DNA of 64,000 nucleotides from Pelodera strongyloides (lineage: Eukaryota > Nematoda > Chromadorea > Rhabditida > Rhabditidae): positions 248,001 through 312,000 of the forward strand of contig JAANDG010000113.1 of assembly GCA_036852015.1 (NCBI GenBank). Direction: 5' to 3'. The notes under the pieces are model-generated. The model was not told the origin of the DNA. It saw only the letters and a program-made list of their open reading frames with translations, and did no database searches. The position numbers and the translations under genes were made by a program. Positions 1 to 11,502 of the stretch are shown here, one piece after another. Every line of letters begins with the position of its first letter. Position 1 is the stretch's first letter.

Positions 1-1
1 T

Positions 2-1036
2 CCGCTCCACGATCCCGTCGGTGACTATGACGCCGACGTGTCTCTCTATGCCTTACGCACGGCATTCACTGAGGGAAAACAGACTGTCAAGGAGGCCTAC
101 GACCTCCTCCAACTTCTTCAAAACTCCTCCACTATAGAAGAATACAATGGTTATTCAGGACAGCTCCAAATATTCCCACGCATTATAACCCTTCACCAAC
201 GTGAGCTCCGCCATCTGGAGGTGCTCGTCACCATGGGTGTGCAAGGTGGCTTTGCTACCTTTACCGGTGACGAGTGCAAGCGATATATCACGGATGAAGA
301 GATCCTCACCACTTCCCTATTCCGCTCGTTTAATCATGTGCTCGACGATATTAAGCACCACCTATCTACTCCTCCTCCTCCCGGTCTCCTTCGGGAAAAG
401 GGTTCGATCCAAGAAGTACCGTCCCCAGCTCCTACTTCTCCATCATCCACTCCTTCTCCACCTCCGCACGAAGAAGTCTCTTCGTCAGATTCGTCGTCGT
501 CCCCATCACGCGAGTCCTCGCCCACTACAAACGATTCTTCATCAGAATCGTCGCGAGAGACCCCTCCTCCCCGACAGAAATTCTGTAGTGAGCGACCAAC
601 TACTGCCCAGCCTCCTCGAAAGAGAGGTAATCCTTCCCGGCCCCGTTCCCCATCACCGACGCCTGATCCGTCCTACTCCTCCACCAATCGCTCCCGTTCC
701 CCCTCACAACGATCTCGCACGCATTATTCCTACACCTCCTCTGCTCCCCGTCCTCAACGAGCTCCGCCGTCCTCGACCTCAGCAGTTTTCTGCACCTTTT
801 GCAGACAGTCACACCCCTCCCATCAATGCTTCGTCCTCAGGGGTGTGATCGAGAGGAGGCAGTTCCTCTTGCGCCACGACAGGTGTTACCGCTGTCTGGG
901 ACTTCATCCCCGCAATGAATGTCCTCAGGGGGGGCGTAGGTGCAAGCGCTGCGATGCCGACTCACACCACGTAGCAGTGTGCCCGGACTACTCCATCCGG
1001 GTCGTTCCATTCCACCTCAGCGATCCCCGGAATTAG
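2..1036 (+). CDS. Gag-like protein of a BEL/Pao-type LTR retrotransposon, 5' partial
   Basis: The frame is open from the left window edge, so the N-terminus lies outside; about 344 residues are visible before a TAG at 1034-1036. Counted from codon 38: residues 1-110 are a helical, capsid-like region, about 111-245 are very rich in Pro, Ser and Arg, and 251-316 hold three zinc knuckles. These begin CTFC (CX2CX3HX4C), CYRC (CX2CX3HX4C) and CKRC (CX2CX4HX4C), and ERRQFLL lies between the first two. An ERR-containing linker before an RCxxCL knuckle is typical of BEL/Pao Gag, which packages element RNA. No protease, reverse transcriptase or integrase follows in the 1.2 kb I checked closely, so this is a Gag-only remnant or a non-autonomous element. 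GC content is higher than in the flanking DNA. The family call is from pattern only. Confidence 0.7.
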   Translation, partial: PLHDPVGDYDADVSLYALRTAFTEGKQTVKEAYDLLQLLQNSSTIEEYNGYSGQLQIFPRIITLHQRELRHLEVLVTMGVQGGFATFTGDECKRYITDEEILTTSLFRSFNHVLDDIKHHLSTPPPPGLLREKGSIQEVPSPAPTSPSSTPSPPPHEEVSSSDSSSSPSRESSPTTNDSSSESSRETPPPRQKFCSERPTTAQPPRKRGNPSRPRSPSPTPDPSYSSTNRSRSPSQRSRTHYSYTSSAPRPQRAPPSSTSAVFCTFCRQSHPSHQCFVLRGVIERRQFLLRHDRCYRCLGLHPRNECPQGGRRCKRCDADSHHVAVCPDYSIRVVPFHLSDPRN

Positions 1037-1198
1037 TTCTACAGTTCCTCTCCAGAGTATGTCAACACCCTATCCATTATCCCACTCCCTTTCCTCCTCA
1101 ACAAGGATATTTCCTCCACAATTCCTCTCGAGCGTTATCAGTATCCTCTACGACGATTCCTGGACGACGACTTCCTTCCGCCGGAGTATCACGGTTAA
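1037..1198 (+). other. Open frame continuing past the Gag TAG stop
   Basis: After the TAG at 1034-1036 the same frame stays open for 53 codons to a TAA at 1196-1198. Its composition is protein-like, with Tyr, Asp, Glu and Pro spread evenly. Either Gag was once longer and the TAG is a mutation, or the stop is read through. A second frame (940-1251) also overlaps the Gag end, but its Ser/Pro/Arg composition looks like a shadow. Confidence 0.3.
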
Positions 1199-4100
1199 CC
1201 GTGATTAAGCCCTTAACCTTAACTTATTCATTTAGCTTTCTTGTTATTTAATATATTGTATAATTCGTAATATGTATATCATTTTCCATCACCCATTACG
1301 TATGCAAATATTACAATAACACATTAGGACACCTACACATTCCTTTCTTCCCCCATATAAAGCAAATTAGTGTAATATCGGGGACTGACCAGGAGACCCG
1401 CCGATCCTTTTTTACTTTACCAGCTCTTGCCTTTTTTGTTTGTTTATCTTTACGATACCGTTGATTGTTCGTTTTTCATTGTTTTCCCTTGTTATTGGAT
1501 AAATAGGATATTGTTATAGTCTTACTTGTCCGTTGGCATTGGACCACAACACACACAAAGCAAAATAAGGATATAGCATTTTCCGTATACCAATATACGA
1601 ATTCTTTTGGTCCTTGACCGAACTTTACACATTATCCAAAAAAAGATGAGCTTAAGTAACTAGTAACAAGCATAACAGTGGTCAGGGCAACCAAAACTAG
1701 AACTAAAGGCTAATCAAAATCGATGACAACTACAACTGCCCACCTATATTATGATGCATTTCCAGCGCTAAAACATCCCTTCCAGTAGATTCCATAACCG
1801 GAATTCCTCCATCGTATGGAAATGGATCTAAACCGAGAAAATTAATAAAACTGAATCACAGCTGAGAATACAAAAAATAGTTGACTAATAAAATGAAACT
1901 ACAGCTACATTATTCCAACAAGTCATTCTAGAGAGAAAACAACAGTAAATAAACAAAACCATGTGAAATTCTGGAAAATGGGGATCAGAAAATTATTATG
2001 CTGAACTAACGTCTTCCCCCTTTATTTACGTATACAGCAACGGGCAACCGCACTACATATGTACGACACAAAAATCCCATAAAATAATAATAATACGCAT
2101 AGTGCTTAGTAAATATAAATGTTTCAGCATGTCCACATAAACAGCTTTGTTGGAAAAAAAACGATAATGGAGACGAGTCCTTCAATAAATAAATAAATTC
2201 ACCTCTGTCGAACTCCTCCAAACTCGCTGTTCCATTGTTCTGTGTGTCAAGTGAACTGTGTTGAGTGATACCAGCTACTCCTTCCATGACAGACAATCAG
2301 AAGATTCTGAAGAAACAAACAATGGCCCCTACTAATAATAATGACAATAATAAAGTTATTGTACTTTGTAAATGTCAAAGCGCTATCACTTACAAATTAA
2401 ATGATCCAAACACAACTTATCTTACCATTAACAACAAACTCAACTACGAAGAAATTACATATCCTACCCAAAAAAAAAACGCAACATTCCAATCAAAACT
2501 ACCATATAAAGCAAATAATAATAATAGTTTAGCATCCAATATGCAACATAATCTTAATTTTAGCTCAGACAGCAACTCACCAATAGAAAACGATGAGGTA
2601 AAAGGTTCGGTAAAAATACAACTATTCCAATTACCATTCACCATTCATTATAGACTTTCACACAGAAAACCTGAAAAAATATGCAAATAAACATACAAAA
2701 ATAGATTCTGCGAAACCCGATCCGATTGCGATAAAGACAGAAAACGGTGAAACCACAAAAAATACTACTGAATAAAAAATAAATCCGATGACTAGATAAC
2801 TGAATAAAAAAAAGAAGAACCTAGTTTGACATAAAAAAACATTCTTCCATGCGTTTGAAATGAAAAGGATTTAAAACGAAGAACAAGAAGAGGACGCGTC
2901 ATCTAGACATTTTAAAAGAATGAAATCAAAGAAGGCAAAAAGCAAGCCAAAAAAAGAGTCATGAAATGAACAATAAATCTTTGTTTAATAATCCGATAAG
3001 AGACAAGATACCAAGTGAGTTCTGTGCATGAAAGAAAATGTTTGTTTACAAGAAAGTTTCTAGAGTTCACTATTCATCACAGTGCGAAAAAAAAGATAAG
3101 TTAGATCAAACCGAATATAGAAACAGAAAAAAAAGATAAGTTAGATCAAACTTAATATGGAAACACACATTAATTAATGAACATTCAAATGGAATTATAG
3201 ATACTTAAACTTAAAATATAAAGTACAAGTTGGAAATAAAAGGCATGTCGCAAAATTTTGGAAGCAATTATTTCTTATACAATTTAACGAAACGAACTGA
3301 AAAAAAAATCAAAGCAAGCCCAAGACCAAAGTACATACTGCAACGAAAGGTTCACGACGGAATAAACAATCAGTTCAGGGTTTCGCAATAACACGACAAA
3401 ATCAATAGCGCGTATAAATATAAGAATTTTTAAAAGAAGAGAAGAAAGAAAGCAGCATGAATTGAATCGACCGACAACAAAGATTGGAATGAAAGAAACG
3501 ATGAAAAGATGCACAGAAAACATGTGAAAGAAGAACTGGGCTTGCGGTGGATTAAATGAATCCGATCCTATCGCAATACTGAATGTATGTATTGTGGGAT
3601 GAAGGATGATTGAAAATGCTGCATTCGTTGCGGGCTCTCTCTAGTTCTCTCTTGAATCTCTAACACCTCATATCTCGTCTCTTTCTCTCCATATTTATCT
3701 CACTTCGCAACGATCCCTCTTCTTCTCCGCATCTATATTCATCGTCCCCTCTCCCTTCATCTTTCTCGACCAGTTTGCATGCAATGAAATGAAAACGTAC
3801 CCGCGTCATCGATCGCAAGCCCCCTTTTCTATTGCTCCCCGGCTGATTTCTACTGCTACGACGTATTGGCATACAGCAAACGAGGAAATGTGAGACGCAA
3901 AGCCAATTTTATTCTCGTCCAACAAACAACTTTTTTAAGAACAAGAACTTTCTTGAGGGCAATTTTCAAATAAATTATAACCTTCCGAAACGTTCTAAAC
4001 GCACTGGTGCTGGGATTGAAAGAAAACAATTAACATTTAGGTATGGTATACTTTGAAAACTAACAAAAAGGATAATAAGCAATAGAACGAAAACGAAAAC

Positions 4101-4499
4101 AAAACGAGAAAACAAAAATAAAAAGCGACAACAAATTTGAAAAAAGTGCGAAAAAGAGAGCTAAAAATGCACGCTAAGTGCGACGTCACAACGGAAAATA
4201 CGATAATTGGATGCACTTTAATGTGCCGGTTTTAGTCGCATTTTTTGGCATTTTTCTTGTGGAACACGTTGTACTGAATTCTTCAGTGATTTTCTAAACT
4301 AATTCTACTCTATATAGACACGTAATTGTGGTTTGAAATTTGGCAAATGTGTCGGATAAAACATGACAAATAAAAGGTTTATCATAAAGTAGGATAATAA
4401 GGCATGGAGAGCCACAGCAGTGTATTTCACAGTGGAGACTAAGCCAATTGGACGTGCATGTCTTTCACTCAGTAATTGCTTGGCTTTTCGTTCTATAGA
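1199..4499. other. Gene-free AT-rich stretch
   Basis: I see no supportable gene. Longer open frames here are Asn/Lys-rich or Phe/Leu-rich, as expected by chance in AT-rich DNA. A 40-bp tandem duplication around GATAAGTTAGATCAAAC lies at 3086-3165. A CT-rich segment lies at 3635-3790. Confidence 0.5.
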
Positions 4500-4571
4500 C
4501 GAGAAGGAAGAGAGAGGAAGAGAGAGAGAGAAAGAGAGAGGGAGAGAGGGAGAGAGAGGAAGAGAGAGAAG
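4500..4571. repeat. Interrupted (GA)n purine microsatellite
   Basis: GAGA repeats with GGA interruptions fill most of this stretch. It is simple sequence and translates to Arg/Glu alternation. Confidence 0.9.
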
Positions 4572-5456
4572 TTCATCTAGGAGACGTGTATATATGTTAA
4601 TTAGCCACGTGTAATTGCAACTGAAATTACCAATGAAATTACTAATGTAATTATACTCTATTTCATATTATCCACATTCCGAAAACCCTCGCATAATTAC
4701 TGTGAAATTGACATCCTACATACATAGGTAGAATAAAAAAACTCCTAATCAATACTTGAAAATTATAATCCGCTTCCGCAACCATCCTATGCTAAATCCA
4801 TAATAAGATATATGTCAGCTTATGTCGATCTACTAACAAGTAGCTAAAGTTTTCCACGTTCTGGAACTAATTGAATTTTTAATTGAACACATCTCAAATA
4901 AGTAAGCAATAAGCGTAAGCCCAATGCTTACGAGTAGTTCTAACATTTGTAAAAAGAAACTTTCATTTTATGAAATATAAAAAACAGCCCTTGAAAACTC
5001 TTTTCTAGCAGCACTTTTGCTCGCACGGCACGTCATAAATATGTAGACAAATAAATGCAAAAAATTCCCCTCCATTCATATTGATTTTAGTCTTTTATTC
5101 GCCGCATAACAATAGAACAATCCATCCATAAAAATTGCCATAAAATGAGTTAAACTGCTGCATTTCAACCTATTTTATGTTGAAATTCATATAGTAAACA
5201 CAAAATGTGATGCAAATAATGAGGTTTGAGACTAACCAGAAATGACTATAGTTTTTCCAGTAAAAAGTAAAAGAAATCAAATACCAAACGATTAACTTTA
5301 TGAAAACTTGATTACTATCCTGCTCCTGCAAACATTGTAGTGTTGGTGTTGAACAGTAAAGCAGGGGAGGGGATTTCCTATTATAGAAAAAACTATTATT
5401 AAATGTATTCTCGTGTGAGTGACGATCACAGAAGGAAACAAAATACTCTACGAATA

Positions 5457-5627
5457 TTAAAGCGAAATGCTAGCCCCTTTGGAAAATTTGCATATGATAA
5501 GCAAATCCTATGTATCCTATGCTAATTTTGCGCGATCGTCCACGGCAATCGCGCAAAATTAGCATAGGATACATAGGATTTGCTTATCATATGCAAATTT
5601 TCCAAAGGAGCTGGCATTTCGCTTTAA
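5457..5627. repeat. TTAA-bounded palindromic MITE, family A copy 1
   Basis: The 171-bp element is an almost perfect palindrome, starting TTAAAGCGAAATGC and ending with the complement. The arms contain ATTTGCATATGATAAGC and meet at a short centre, CGATCGTCCACGGC. The outermost bases on both sides are TTAA, fitting a TTAA target-site duplication. It has no coding capacity. Near-identity of the arms suggests recent origin. Confidence 0.85.
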
Positions 5628-5898
5628 CAATTTATTAAATCTACCATTACTAAACATATATCGATTCACTAGATTCCAATCTTGAAAGTGGTAATTTTAA
5701 TCATAGTTAGTAAAATAACACGGATTTCACTTCTAGTCACTTTTAGCTTAGCAACCCACGAACACATTCGCTTGAATTACATCAGAAGTAATCCCTTTTA
5801 CTGAGTGCACAGACATCAGGTGCAAAAAAACGAAGAATATAAACATAATCGTATTGTTAGTGCACTATTCAAGGTATGAATTGGGACCACAACTTGTA

Positions 5899-6069
5899 TT
5901 AAAGCGAAATGCCAGCTCCTTTGGAAAATTTGCATATGATAAGCAAATCCTATGTATCCTATGCTAATTTTGCGCGATCGTCCACGGCTATTGCGCAAAA
6001 TTAGCATAGGATACATAGGATTTGCTTATCATATGCAAATTTTCCAAAGGAGCTGGCATTTCGCTTTAA
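5899..6069. repeat. TTAA-bounded palindromic MITE, family A copy 2
   Basis: Nearly identical to the copy 440 bp upstream, with the same ends and centre. Its right TTAA (6066-6069) is also the left end of the next element, so the two abut. Confidence 0.85.
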
Positions 6070-6235
6070 AGAGAAATACTGGCCGGTTTTTGAAACGTTC
6101 TTGTGCAGCTTATGAAATGAGCATAAATTATAATAAAAAATCGAGCTAAATTCGAGTAAATTAGCATAAATACGTATGAACTGACAATGATGCGTCAAGG
6201 ATGCGTTTCAAAAACTGGCCGGTATTTCGCTTTAA
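6066..6235. repeat. TTAA-bounded MITE, family B copy 1
   Basis: Inverted ends read TTAAAG-GAAATACTGGCCGG inward, followed by TTTTTGAAACG, and the complement lies at 6203-6235. The inner part carries an imperfect inverted repeat around AAATTCGAGTAAATTAGC. It shares the TTAA at 6066-6069 with the family A copy on its left. Confidence 0.8.
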
Positions 6236-7082
6236 AAGTGGAAAAACTGATTTCCCAAATAGCTACGCATTCCCTGCTAACAAAGTTTTGCGTGTGTAAT
6301 GTATTGAAATGATAAGATTGTGTCTGATAAGTGGAAAATGATTATAGGCATACATACAGGGATTACACACTTATTTACGAAATAAATAAGAAAATCTACC
6401 TATGCACTATAATGGTGACGATAACGAATGCCTTCTTTAGAAATTTAATTCTTCATTAAAAAAATATAATTCTTAATCTAGTGTTTTTGCTCTACCTTCT
6501 TAGTTGATGATGAGTTAGTTTCACGCACATTTCTTCAAAGCGCATATGCATATACTTATAAATATTGGGCATGTGTCATCATCATACAAAGCATTTATTG
6601 TAAATCAATACACTTATTTTTATAGAATATCTAGTTCCGCCTTGCTAGTGATCTCAGCAAAGTAATCTGTTATTGTTATGTAAATAGGTGCTAACAAATG
6701 GTGAAATTAAGAGATATAATAAGAGAGAACTAATGAGAAGGTCTCTAAATATCAGAAGTGTAGTATTATATAGCGTGGATTCAGTCCCAGTCGCTACGGC
6801 AACGCTAATGGGAGGCATTGCAGCGAAGGGAAAATGTTTCACAGAAATGCAATTCTATCCCTTTTAAAATAAGATAATAAAGTGGATTACTGAAGCGTTA
6901 ATGATGAGGTATTACATGCATATGACTTGCGGAAATTATGCGATTGCGATGTTTTTCAAGACGAACAGAAGGCTAATTTCGACATTCATGTATCAAATAT
7001 GAGTATATGAGTTGAGAAACGGTCATGAATGCAGGTACAGTAAATACTACTATACTGCTAAATAGTAGAGGTTTAAAATACA

Positions 7083-7084
<2 letters not shown>
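6236..7084. other. Gene-free stretch
   Basis: I see no gene, RNA or structured repeat. The open frames are short and have unremarkable composition. Confidence 0.5.

Positions 7085-7141
<57 letters not shown>
7085..7141. repeat. (TA)n microsatellite
   Basis: About 28 uninterrupted TA units. The stretch is self-complementary. Confidence 0.97.
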
Positions 7142-7147
<6 letters not shown>

Positions 7148-8106
7148 ACAAAATGCAGAATGAAAACTTCTGCCCTCTATTTGCTCTTCATTTCAAAAGC
7201 AGAAAATAAAAAAGGATATCGAATTTGCATCAAAATAGCATTGATGTGGAAAGGGTCTTGCCAAAAAGCTAAAATGTTCTAGATCTGAAGAAAAGATGCG
7301 AGTATTGCAGATTGCTATCTTACACACCCAGAGGAATACATGAATGTCAATGGCATCTATTATGGGAACGAGTGCGGAGAATAAAATAATAAAAATTATA
7401 TTAGTCTCATTTTCCAATGCAAATACTAATTCTTCCTACAAAATATATACAATATACAACCAATTTAGTTTCTTGCTTGATATATATCTACAGTGCATAG
7501 TCATAGTGCATACTACATACATACATAAATAGTATAATAAATAAAATGTGGAGAAATAAAGAGAAAATTCCGCTACATTGATTGAAGGAATAAACGAAAA
7601 CACCTCTCCCTACAAAATATATACAAATACAGTAGTTAGTATGAAATATTATAATAATAAACACTCGAAGTGTATTATTTGCCATAGCAAATGTCTCAAG
7701 AGGATTGGACTGCGGAATAATAATGTGTTTTTATGTTATGTACATATTATAAATAGTAAAATGATGCATCTTGGAGAAATGCAAAACCATGATTAATTGC
7801 GATGAGTATTAAAGTATTAATATACACATATAATTAAAAAAAATAATAAACGACATAATAACTTTGACTTTAATTGACATGACATTACAAACCGTGACAA
7901 TAAAATTAAAAATCTAATTCGTCAAAGTCCAAATACCATGCCTATACAAAGAGACAAATATAAGGAGCAAACCAAAGAAGAAGGCAAAAAAGTTGTTTTC
8001 AAAAGATTTCCTTCAATAAATAAGCAAGTCTAAATTCCTTGCCTGGCCGTGTTGTCCGTCCTGTTTCCCAGAGAAACGCAGTAAAGTCGGGCAGTCAATT
8101 TTCTCA
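7142..8106. other. Gene-free AT-rich stretch
   Basis: Nothing supportable as a gene. The open frames are Ile/Tyr/Phe-rich products of AT bias. Confidence 0.5.
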
Positions 8107-8524
8107 TTAAAGGGAATGTCAAGCCGGTTTTGCATGTTGGGCTCAATAATCGGTTTATTTATTGTAGGTAAGAAAAGTGAAAACCAAAATAAACAAAATC
8201 TTTTGGATAAAAAGAAAAACAATTTCAAACCCCTCCAGAAAATGTCTTCACCATAGTATTTCGGATTTTGGCTTCAGACCAATGTATTCACTGAAGCCAC
8301 GGCGTGTTTGAACAGAGGACGCGACGCACTCCAACTGCGGCGCGGTCCACTGTGATATTGAGCTGCCCTATTGATTGCTCCAAATGTGATTTTGTTCACA
8401 TTTATGACAAAATTTTAATTTTTTTCAATCGATGGGTATACTTCTTTGTGCGCCTTTCGAGATTCACTTCATCTGCTTAAAGGAGATGCCTTCTGCGCAG
8501 AATCCCCCTTGACATTCCCTTTAA
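8107..8524. repeat. TTAA-bounded element, family I
   Basis: The ends are TTAAAGGGAATGTCAAG at 8107-8123 and its complement at 8508-8524. The interior is about 385 bp and has no open frame of note. The element resembles the other TTAAAGGGA elements in end sequence but not in the interior. Confidence 0.7.
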
Positions 8525-9595
8525 AAAGCCGAAATAACCCTCCCAGCCTGCAGTTTGATGGAATGGGAACGTGAAGTACGCAGAAAACTCCCTCTTGGGA
8601 GTAACTTACATGGAGAAGGAGAAAAACTCCCAAATGGGGAAAAATATACCCAGGAGCGGGGAGAAATTCCTTTAATTTTATTACAAATGCTCCAAATATT
8701 TCTCACTAATTGCAAAATTATTTTAATTAGCAAGTCACGTATATTAATGTGCTTTTCTTATAAAACCGCAAACTGAACACGCTGTGAGATTGCTTTCCTT
8801 TGTGAAAATACTGTAACTTTCACAAAATGCGGTGCAAACTATTTACGTGTGAAATTCGACTAATTGCTGCTTTCCTATTGAACGAAAACAATACAGTACC
8901 AATTTCCTATTCTAATTTTGTATTTTACTGTAGCGGAAAGAGGTATACGATATTTGTAATTAATCGTGTGAAAACTCGGTGCAATATTCACGAGAAATTA
9001 CCGTCCAATAACTATAATTGCTGCGTACGAAATGGAGATATTTCACCATTTCAAGGTATGAAAATGGATTTTTTTCGATTTTTTTGTAATTACAAGTCGT
9101 CAGGCGGAGAAAATTTGTAGATTGAATTGAGTGGTTGCAACAAATAATAAAGCGGCACTTTATAGAAAAGGGATAGTTTTTTTTTAAATAAATAGAGTGA
9201 GACCATAGTACATAGTTCTCAAAAGCACTAATTTAAGTGCTTGGGAAAATAAAAAAAAGAAGGAAATTAGTGAGTAAAACAATAATAATGTCAAATTTGT
9301 TTTTCTCGTCCCCACAAAGTAATGCAATATTTAATATGATAAGAAACCTTAGTATTAATCATGTAGTAATATATCCAAGAATATTACTTTTGAACAACTT
9401 CAACAAAATTTGAAAAGTTTGGATTTGGAAAAGCCCAATATTTTGCCAGGGGCTTTTTTCGGCTCAATTTCCGACAGCAGTTTAGTGGATGAAAAATGGA
9501 AAGGGAGAAAAACGGCATCTCGTCAAGATAGATTGAAAACACAAGTCACTCAATTTGAAGGAAAAAACACACACAAAAAGTTTGCATTTCAAAGA

Positions 9596-9655
<60 letters not shown>

Positions 9656-10826
9656 GTATATATGTACATAGTTCATATAGAGTTACACACAAAAGCAGAA
9701 GGAAGATGTTCACAAACGAGCCAAAAGAAGCTACTTTTATGATTCAAACCACAAATAAGTTTATTTTGGGTTCGGGAAAACACGGATAATAGTTGTTTTA
9801 TTTTGCTAAGCTATTTTTCATCATTTTTACAATATGTATTAAATAACCATAATGTTTCAATAAATGTTTAATATACGTATAATAAGAACATACTGTTCTA
9901 CAAATTAACAAATCATAAATTGTGCTTTCTCAAAATCAACGTGTGCTATTTATTGGTTGTGGCTTGTGCGTTGAATATTTTTTCAACTATTACGATAGAT
10001 ATACTTCACCCAAACCGAGCAATTTTTCAATAATAAACCATGAAAATGACTCACATGGAGCAAATAAGCTCTATTCTGAAATAATCAAAAAATCTCAGTA
10101 ATATTATTTTCTAAATTTTTTTGTGGATTTATGCCATGCTACAAAATTCATAACCGTAATTGAAATATATGTCTTCAATTTTCTCATAGTATGAAGATGT
10201 ATGCTTCGTGATTCACTAATCATACTATTTTCCATTTAATTAGTGAGTGATTGGTAAAGTATAACATTGTCTAAAAAAATAAAGTATAACTTCTCTTTCG
10301 TCACTCTTCCGTATGTTTTCACAGCGTAAACATTAGAAAATAGCAGACGGGAGAAAGAAAATGTATTCTTTTCACGAAGATATTCTCTCTGGAAAATATT
10401 AATTATTTACTGGTTTTCAAAGTAATATACAACAAAACAACATATAAAATGTAAGCAATCAGCGACCAAGAAAACAATTCAAAGGGAAAGCGAACACGGT
10501 TTTTCCATGTTATTTTCTTTAGGAAAGTTCAAAAAACAATGGTTCCTCGAAAAGGTAACGGTTCCAAAGCTAGATCGCTTTTAGGATACTTTTAGGATAC
10601 AGACGATTCCTTGTACTTTTGCGTGTTTCTCACACTGCCCTCAGAATGACGTATGCATGATTTAAATCCAAACAACATGTTTGAAAATTATTTTAAAAAC
10701 AATTTTTCTATTCAGTGTGTTCTTCTTCCACTGGCTACGACGGATTTCTATCTAAAGTATTAGGAGTATTAATTTCCGTTGTAATTGTAAAATAAAATCG
10801 GGTTTATAATAGTTTGAAAAAGGAGA
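8525..10826. other. Gene-free stretch with one microsatellite
   Basis: No supportable gene. A pure (AG)n run is annotated separately at 9601-9647. Confidence 0.5.
9601..9647. repeat. (AG)n microsatellite
   Basis: About 23 uninterrupted AG units, followed by ACAGACAG. Confidence 0.97.
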
Positions 10827-11315
10827 TTAAAGGGATAGGTTCATCACAAATAACCTCTCTTTTTATTGTTTTTATTGATAACAACGCAAGTATCATTCAC
10901 AATGAAAATTAAATCAAACACAGAACAATACGCCTCGAAGAAGAAGCTTCCTTTATTGGAAGCTAGTTGATCGGAAGCCAAAATCTAAACTCAAAAACTA
11001 ATACCGTACACTGGCAATTAGCGGGCTAATGGCAAATAGCCAAGAGCGAATTAAATGATACTACACGGGAAATAATGACCTGCCGAGTGTAGTTTGTAAC
11101 GTGGCTAATTGCCATTGGCCCGCTCGATCTGTGTACGGTATTAATTTTTGAGTTTAGATTTTGGCTTTCGATCAACTAGCTTCCAATAAAGGAAGCTTCT
11201 TCTGCGAGTCGTATTGTTCTGTGATTGATTTAATTTTCATTGTGAATGATATTTGTGCTATTATCAATATAAACAATAAAAAGGGGGGTGATTTGAGATG
11301 AACCTATCCCTTTAA
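10827..11315. repeat. TTAA-bounded long palindromic element, family C copy 1
   Basis: The ends are TTAAAGGGATAGGTTCATC and its complement. The whole 489 bp folds back imperfectly: the arms contain AGCTTCCTTTATTGGAAGC and CCGTACAC and meet near 11060-11080. It has no coding capacity. A related element with the same outer motif lies at 51978-52263. Confidence 0.8.
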
Positions 11316-11331
11316 TGACGACGGACTGTCC

Positions 11332-11502
11332 TTAAAGCGAAATGCTAGCCCCTTTGGAAAATTTGCATATGATAAGCAAATCCTATATATCATACGCTAA
11401 TTTTGTACGATCGTCCACGGCAATCGTACAAAATTAGCATAGGATACATAGGATTTGCTTATCATATGCAAATTTTCCAAAGGAGCTAGCATTTCGCTTT
11501 AA
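11332..11502. repeat. TTAA-bounded palindromic MITE, family A copy 3
   Basis: The same 171-bp design as the copies at 5457 and 5899, but the central palindrome reads TACGATCGTCCACGGCAATCGTA rather than GCGATCG. The change occurs on both arms, so either the arms changed together or the source copy differed. It starts 16 bp after the end of the family C element. Confidence 0.85.

Noticed and set aside
201..848. Second open frame over the Gag region
   Set aside because: It is a +1-type shadow of the Gag frame, rich in Leu/Pro/Arg because of the CT-rich coding strand.
2265..2690. 141-codon plus-strand frame, Asn-rich
   Set aside because: Composition is what AT-rich DNA gives, there is no domain or splice context, and the start would be non-ATG.
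3800..3872. Possible minus-strand first exon beginning MPIRRSSRNQP with a GTACGT donor
   Set aside because: No downstream exon could be found, so start codon plus donor may be coincidence.
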